The notes under the pieces: generated by a model
What the model was told of the DNA's origin: nothing
What the model saw: only the letters and a program-made list of their open reading frames with translations
Databases searched by the model: none
In this document: positions 5,114-8,670 of the stretch, one piece after another
How the letters are laid out: every line of letters starts with the position of its first letter
Numbering within the stretch: the stretch's first letter is position 1
Position numbers and translations under genes: made by a program
Assembly: GCA_937893115.1 (NCBI GenBank)
Contig: CALBGK010000133.1
Span: 1 to 8,670, forward strand
Reading direction: 5' to 3'
DNA length: 8,670 nt
Origin: an uncultured Erysipelotrichaceae bacterium
GTDB lineage: Bacteria > Bacillota_I > Bacilli_A > Erysipelotrichales > Erysipelotrichaceae

Positions 5114-5668
5114 TTATTTTTGCTTTTTTTCAGTAAATTTACGATACAGGGGTCTTGCTAAAAAGATTCCAAGACAGATAAACGGAATGATAAACCATCC
5201 CGATAGCGACAACATGCTGATAGCGCCATATACTTCACCAATATTAGCGCCATAGATACCTTGAACGCCAAAGCCAACTAGTAACCCACCAATTACATAC
5301 ATCATTGTATTTTTAAAGCTCTTAGGTCCTTCAAGTTTATATTCGCCTTGCAATAACTCAGTAATCACTGCCCCTATCGCATAACCGATGATCAAGATAA
5401 GCGTAGGACTTTCTAGGATGTTCTTTTGAATAGAAGCTGTAAGCCCTGGATCATTTAATATTCCGATGATATCTATGCCAATAAAGTTAAAGAATTTATA
5501 ACCCATTAAACTCAACGGCATAGCAGTCGCTATGACACTGTGGTTGACATAAAAGAAGATTATGGCCAAAAAAGCGATAAAGATAACTCCGTTTAAAGGA
5601 GTGACATCGAAAACGAAAAGTTTTTTAAGAAATCTTTTTATTTTCTTCTTCTTTTTCTTCATCTTCAT
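5114..5668 (-). CDS. YeeE/YedE-like membrane protein, second half, cysteine-less
   Basis: 184 aa from the ATG at 5668, chosen because AGAGGA (5674-5679) lies 5 nt upstream. An in-frame ATG at 5701 would have no such site and would lie deep inside the neighbouring gene. The N-terminus is very basic (MKMKKKKKKIKRFLKK), followed by about 4-5 membrane helices. The segment GGLLVGFGVQGIYGANIGEVYG...SLSGW (about residues 127-158) matches the second-half signature of the YeeE/YedE sulfur-transport family (PF04143-like), where G-G-C-N/T-I-G is expected; here the Cys position is Ala. Full-length family members (about 330-400 aa) carry both halves in one chain, so this and the upstream gene together make one equivalent. 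The 44-nt overlap with that gene implies coupled translation. Substrate unknown; thiosulfate- or selenium-related roles of relatives cannot be assumed without the cysteines. Confidence 0.75.
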   Translation of the reverse strand: MKMKKKKKKIKRFLKKLFVFDVTPLNGVIFIAFLAIIFFYVNHSVIATAMPLSLMGYKFFNFIGIDIIGILNDPGLTASIQKNILESPTLILIIGYAIGAVITELLQGEYKLEGPKSFKNTMMYVIGGLLVGFGVQGIYGANIGEVYGAISMLSLSGWFIIPFICLGIFLARPLYRKFTEKKQK

Positions 5669-6299
5669 CATCTTCCTCTGGATTATAGCTCTTCTTTTCA
5701 ATGATTACATAGGCAATGACCATCAAAATTGCCTGTATCATTATAGCGATTGGCCAACCAAACATCTCTGGCATATATAAACTTCTCTCATTAAAGAAAG
5801 TCAAAGCATAATTACGACAAACAACGCCTAGAATTGAACCAATAATATAGAAAACTAGGGTCACAATAAAATCAAATTTCCCATTGACGGCTTTTCTGAT
5901 GATACCTGAACCGGCTGAACCAATCAAACAGATACCAAAACCAAATACGACGGCAGCAAAGAAAAAATATGGCGATACCTTGGTAGGTTTGTCTAAGAAG
6001 GAGGCATAATCAAAACTTCCCTTAATCGTGCCTAGTATGACTATCATATTAATACCAATGGTCGTAATTACAGTCATTAAGTAAAAGAGTTTAGTATAGG
6101 TATAGTCATTACTCAAGATTGGTGATCTCAAATTACCAGTAAAACTAAATGCTGTCCTTGACATGATCATGCCAAAAAATAAACCTATTATTAGATTGAT
6201 GCACAAATTCGCTGAATTGTTGTAAAGATAGAATGCGAAAATAATGGCAACTATTAATAATGTATAGGCTATCGTTTTTTCAATCTGTCTCTTTGTCAC
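5625..6299 (-). CDS. YeeE/YedE-like membrane protein, first half, cysteine-less
   Basis: 224 aa with a GTG start at 6299, supported by AAGGGGG 5 nt upstream; the next Met is residue 44, so no better start exists. About six membrane helices. Residues 39-58 (GLFFGMIMSRTAFSFTGNLR) match the family's G.l.G....R..FCf.g.lR signature with Ser52 where Cys is usual. Residues 119-132 (FGFGICLIGSAGSG) match the GGCasG signature with Ala129 in place of Cys. The protein ends in a strongly acidic cytoplasmic tail (about 208-220, EEDDEDEEKEEE), encoded by the purine-rich DNA that in another frame encodes the basic head of the next protein. It appears to form a two-subunit version of a normally single-chain transporter. 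Cys33 and Cys124 exist but not at the signature sites. Family membership is moderately sure; transported substrate unknown. Confidence 0.78.
   Translation of the reverse strand: MTKRQIEKTIAYTLLIVAIIFAFYLYNNSANLCINLIIGLFFGMIMSRTAFSFTGNLRSPILSNDYTYTKLFYLMTVITTIGINMIVILGTIKGSFDYASFLDKPTKVSPYFFFAAVVFGFGICLIGSAGSGIIRKAVNGKFDFIVTLVFYIIGSILGVVCRNYALTFFNERSLYMPEMFGWPIAIMIQAILMVIAYVIIEKKSYNPEEDDEDEEKEEENKKIS
5674..5679 (-). promoter_or_regulatory. Ribosome site deciding the start of the second YeeE/YedE-like gene
   Basis: AGAGGA on the minus strand lies inside the coding sequence of the first half-gene, 2, 5 and 11 nt before in-frame ATG codons at 5671, 5668 and 5662. Spacing favours 5668. Its presence argues that the second half is a separately initiated protein and not merely the product of a sequencing frameshift. 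Confidence 0.55.
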
Positions 6300-6329
6300 A
6301 CTTGCCCCCTTAAAAATATATTAATTAGC

Positions 6330-6358
6330 ATTATACTATTTAAAAAATACATTTTAAA
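6330..6358 (-). promoter_or_regulatory. Promoter of the YeeE/YedE-like operon
   Basis: The minus strand carries TTTAAA (6353-6358), a 17-nt spacer and a consensus TATAAT (6330-6335), about 30 nt upstream of the GTG start. It lies downstream of the ppdK terminator in the opposite sense of distance, that is between 6430 and the gene, so the pair has its own transcript. Confidence 0.6.
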
Positions 6359-6429
6359 GGTTTTTTAACAAGTTATTTTATTAACAAAATTTCTGTCGAA
6401 ATATAAGCAACATCTTTACAAAAAGGCAT

Positions 6430-6466
6430 AAAAAAAGAGATAAATCGTAAGGATTTATCTCTTTTT
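6430..6466 (-). terminator. Intrinsic terminator of ppdK
   Basis: A perfect 15-bp stem (6432-6446 with 6452-6466) has a 5-nt loop and, on the minus strand, a T-run (6430-6436). It lies 12 nt past the ppdK stop codon and is the strongest terminator in the window. Confidence 0.9.
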
Positions 6467-6478
6467 AATTTTAGATCA

Positions 6479-8670
6479 TTATTTGTCGCTATCGTTAACG
6501 ATACTAGCTTGAGCAGCTGCTAGACGAGCGATAGGAACTAGATATGGTGAGCAAGATACATAGTTGAATCCAACTTTATCAAGGAAGTTGATAGTTGTTG
6601 GATCAGCTGAGTGTTCGCCACAGATGCCGACCTTTAAGTCAGGTCTTACTGAACGTCCACGTTGGATACCGATTTCTACCAATTCGCCAACACCTTCAAG
6701 GTCCATTCTCTGGAATGGGTCGAATTCAAGAATTTGACGATCGTAGTAGTATTGCAAGAATTTACCAGCATCATCACGAGAGAAACCAAAGCTCAATTGA
6801 GTTAAGTCATTAGTTCCAAATGAGAAGAATGTTGATTTTTCTGCGATATCATCAGCAATTAGACATGAACGTGGAGTTTCCATACATGTACCAATCTTAT
6901 AACTTACGCTTACGCCAGCTTCAGCGATAACTCTTTCAGCTGTCTCTTTCATAATGTTATAGATGAATTCAAATTCTTTCTTGATATTCACAAGTGGTAC
7001 CATCAATTCAACATGAACATCATATCCACATTCTTTCTTAACATTGATAGCTGCTTCAATAATAGCTTCTGTCTGCATTACAGCAATTTCTGGATAAGAG
7101 ATATCCAAACGGCATCCACGGTGACCCATCATTGGGTTTTGTTCATGTAATGTAGATACTTTATCGATAATTACTTGAACATCTACACCTAAGTCATCAG
7201 CGATTTCTTGTTGAGTTTCTAAAGTCTTAGGTAAGAATTCATGTAAAGGTGGGTCTAAGTAACGAATTGTAACAGGCAAGTCCTTAGTCTCACGGAAGAT
7301 TTCTTCGAAGTTTTCACGGTGTAATGGTTTAACTTTTTCTAGAGCCACCTTTCTCTCTTCGGTAGTCTTAGCCAAAATCATTTCACGATACGTTTCTTTT
7401 CGAAGAACATATGTTCAGTTCTTACAAGACCGATACCGCCAGCTCCAAATTCAATACCTTGTTTAGCATCAGCGGCAGTATCGCCATTAATCATGACGCC
7501 TAGTCTTCTTCTTTCATCAGCCCAAGTCATAAACTTAGCGAAGTTACCAGAAATTTGAGCAGGAACTGTCTTGATTTGGCCATCGTATACAGCGCCTGTA
7601 TCACCATCTAGAGAAATCCAATCACCTTCTCTATATGCCTTACCGCCAAGAACGAATTCATCTTCGCCATGGAATACGATTTCGCCACAACCAGCTACAC
7701 ATGTAGTACCCATACCTCTAGCTACTACAGCAGCGTGAGATGTCATACCGCCACGAGCAGTTAAGATACCTTCTGATACGTGCATACCTTCGATATCTTC
7801 AGCTGAAGTTTCAAGACGCACTAAGATAACTTTCTTACCGTCTTTTGCCCAAGCAGAAGCTGTTTCTTGATTGAAGACAACTTGACCAGTAGCAGCACCT
7901 GGAGAAGCAGGTAGACCCTTAGCGATAGGTGTCTTAGCTTTTAAGTCATCTTGGTCAAATGTAGGGTGCAACAATGATGATAATTGTTTAGGTTCAACTT
8001 GCATCAACGCTTCATCTTTAGTAATCATGCCTTCTTCATATAAGTCAACAGCAATCTTTAGTGCAGCTTGTGCAGTCCTTTTACCGTTACGAGTTTGAAG
8101 GATGAATAATTTTCTTCTTTCGATAGTATATTCAAGATCTTGCATATTGTGGAAACGATCTTCTAGTTTCTTACATATTGCAACAAATTGTTCATATACT
8201 TCTGGCATATCTTTTTCTAATTCTTCGATATGTTTAGGAGTTCTAACGCCGGCAACTACGTCTTCACCTTGTGCATTCAATAGATATTCACCATAAATCT
8301 TATTTTCACCTGTTGAAGGGTTACGAGTAAATGCTACACCAGTACCACTTTCATCACCCATGTTACCGAATACCATCTCTTGAACGTTAACTGCAGTACC
8401 CCAAGCACTAGGGATATCATTCATTCGACGGTAGTAGATAGCACGATCATTCATCCAAGAACGGAATACTGCTTCGATCGCATTTAATAATTGTTCTTTT
8501 GGATCGCTAGGGAATTCTTTACCTAAAGCTTCTTTATAAATAGCTTTGAATTCGCTAACTAGACGTTTTAAATCATTGACATCAAGTTCGCTATCTAACT
8601 TAACGCCCTTTTCTTCTTTCAAACGGTCGATATGTACTTCAAACTCGCTCTTTGAAACACTCATTACAAC
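6479..8670 (-). pseudogene. ppdK: Pyruvate, phosphate dikinase, 5' end outside window, frameshifted
   Basis: PPDK interconverts pyruvate, ATP and phosphate with PEP, AMP and PPi in the cytoplasm. The frame enters at 8670 (VVMSVSKSEFE..., so the Met at 8664 is internal) and runs to TGA at 7378-7380. A second frame, 7381-6479, supplies the rest (300 aa from an ATG overlapping the TGA as ATGA). The first part holds the end of the nucleotide-binding domain (SGTGVAFTRNPSTGE) and the swivelling phosphohistidine domain (GGMTSHAAVVARG, His codon 7735-7737, with the regulatory Thr two residues before). The second part holds most of the PEP/pyruvate barrel (GHRGCRL, METPR, FGTNDLTQ, and the catalytic Cys in GICGEH, codon 6620-6622). 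At the junction FFEKKRI is followed by VK-stop, and REMILAK resumes in the other frame; relatives have about three residues between. A net loss of 10 nt fits. Likely inactive unless the halves complement each other; sequencing error is possible. Confidence 0.88.

Noticed and set aside
5669..5701. Longer start at 5701 for the second YeeE/YedE-like gene
   Set aside because: No ribosome site before it, and the extra residues are only the other frame of the upstream gene; AGAGGA at 5674-5679 points to 5668.
7378..7400. Programmed -1 frameshift joining the two ppdK frames
   Set aside because: No X-XXY-YYZ slippery heptamer in the right frame and no downstream structure noticed; about three conserved residues would still be missing after a shift, so a deletion explains it better.
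1..8670. CRISPR array, tRNA, rRNA, insertion sequence or phage genes
   Set aside because: No regularly spaced repeats, no tRNA-like cloverleaf, no transposase or integrase motifs and no long terminal inverted repeats were seen.

Overview
The window is an 8.67 kb piece of a low-GC (mid-30s % by eye) Firmicutes chromosome. Every gene I accept lies on the minus strand, and most have AGGAGG-type ribosome sites and intrinsic U-run terminators. A lipoprotein PstS behind a PhoP-like box array, a lactate permease and a pyruvate phosphate dikinase (PPDK) suggest an anaerobic, gut-type Firmicute. I favour Erysipelotrichia-like or clostridial relatives, but the sequence alone does not settle the genus.

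Layout in the direction of transcription (high to low coordinates). (1) 8670-6479: the 3' part of ppdK, entering from outside the window. It is broken by a frameshift at about 7380 that fits a 10-bp slippage deletion, and it ends at a strong terminator. (2) 6358-5067: a promoter, then two overlapping half-size YeeE/YedE-like membrane proteins that lack the family's signature cysteines, then a CCGGATG-stem terminator. (3) 5066-3926: an AT-rich, structured gap of about 400 bp, then a secreted six-cysteine protein whose 3' end overlaps a three-helix membrane protein, then another CCGGATG hairpin. (4) 3867-1875: a terminator hairpin, the lactate permease with its promoter, a previously uncalled 51-residue membrane protein directly behind it, and a terminator. 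(5) 1858-1121: a HAD-IB phosphatase-like gene interrupted by one in-frame amber codon, with its terminator. (6) 1118-1: a PhoP-like box array, a promoter, pstS, and the first codons of the next gene, probably pstC.

How the genes fit together: the lactate permease would import lactate. After oxidation to pyruvate, PPDK could make PEP, but this copy looks inactivated. The pst genes belong to high-affinity phosphate uptake under phosphate-starvation control. The cysteine-rich secreted protein plus small membrane protein resembles an exported peptide with a membrane partner (bacteriocin/immunity-like), without family-level support.

The two observations I rate highest are the following. PstS appears circularly permuted: the canonical C-terminal half precedes the canonical N-terminal half. 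The split YeeE/YedE pair uses one purine-rich stretch in two frames, encoding an acidic tail in the first protein and a basic head in the second. Two otherwise well-conserved genes (ppdK and the HAD gene) carry single disabling lesions, so gene decay or assembly error must be considered.
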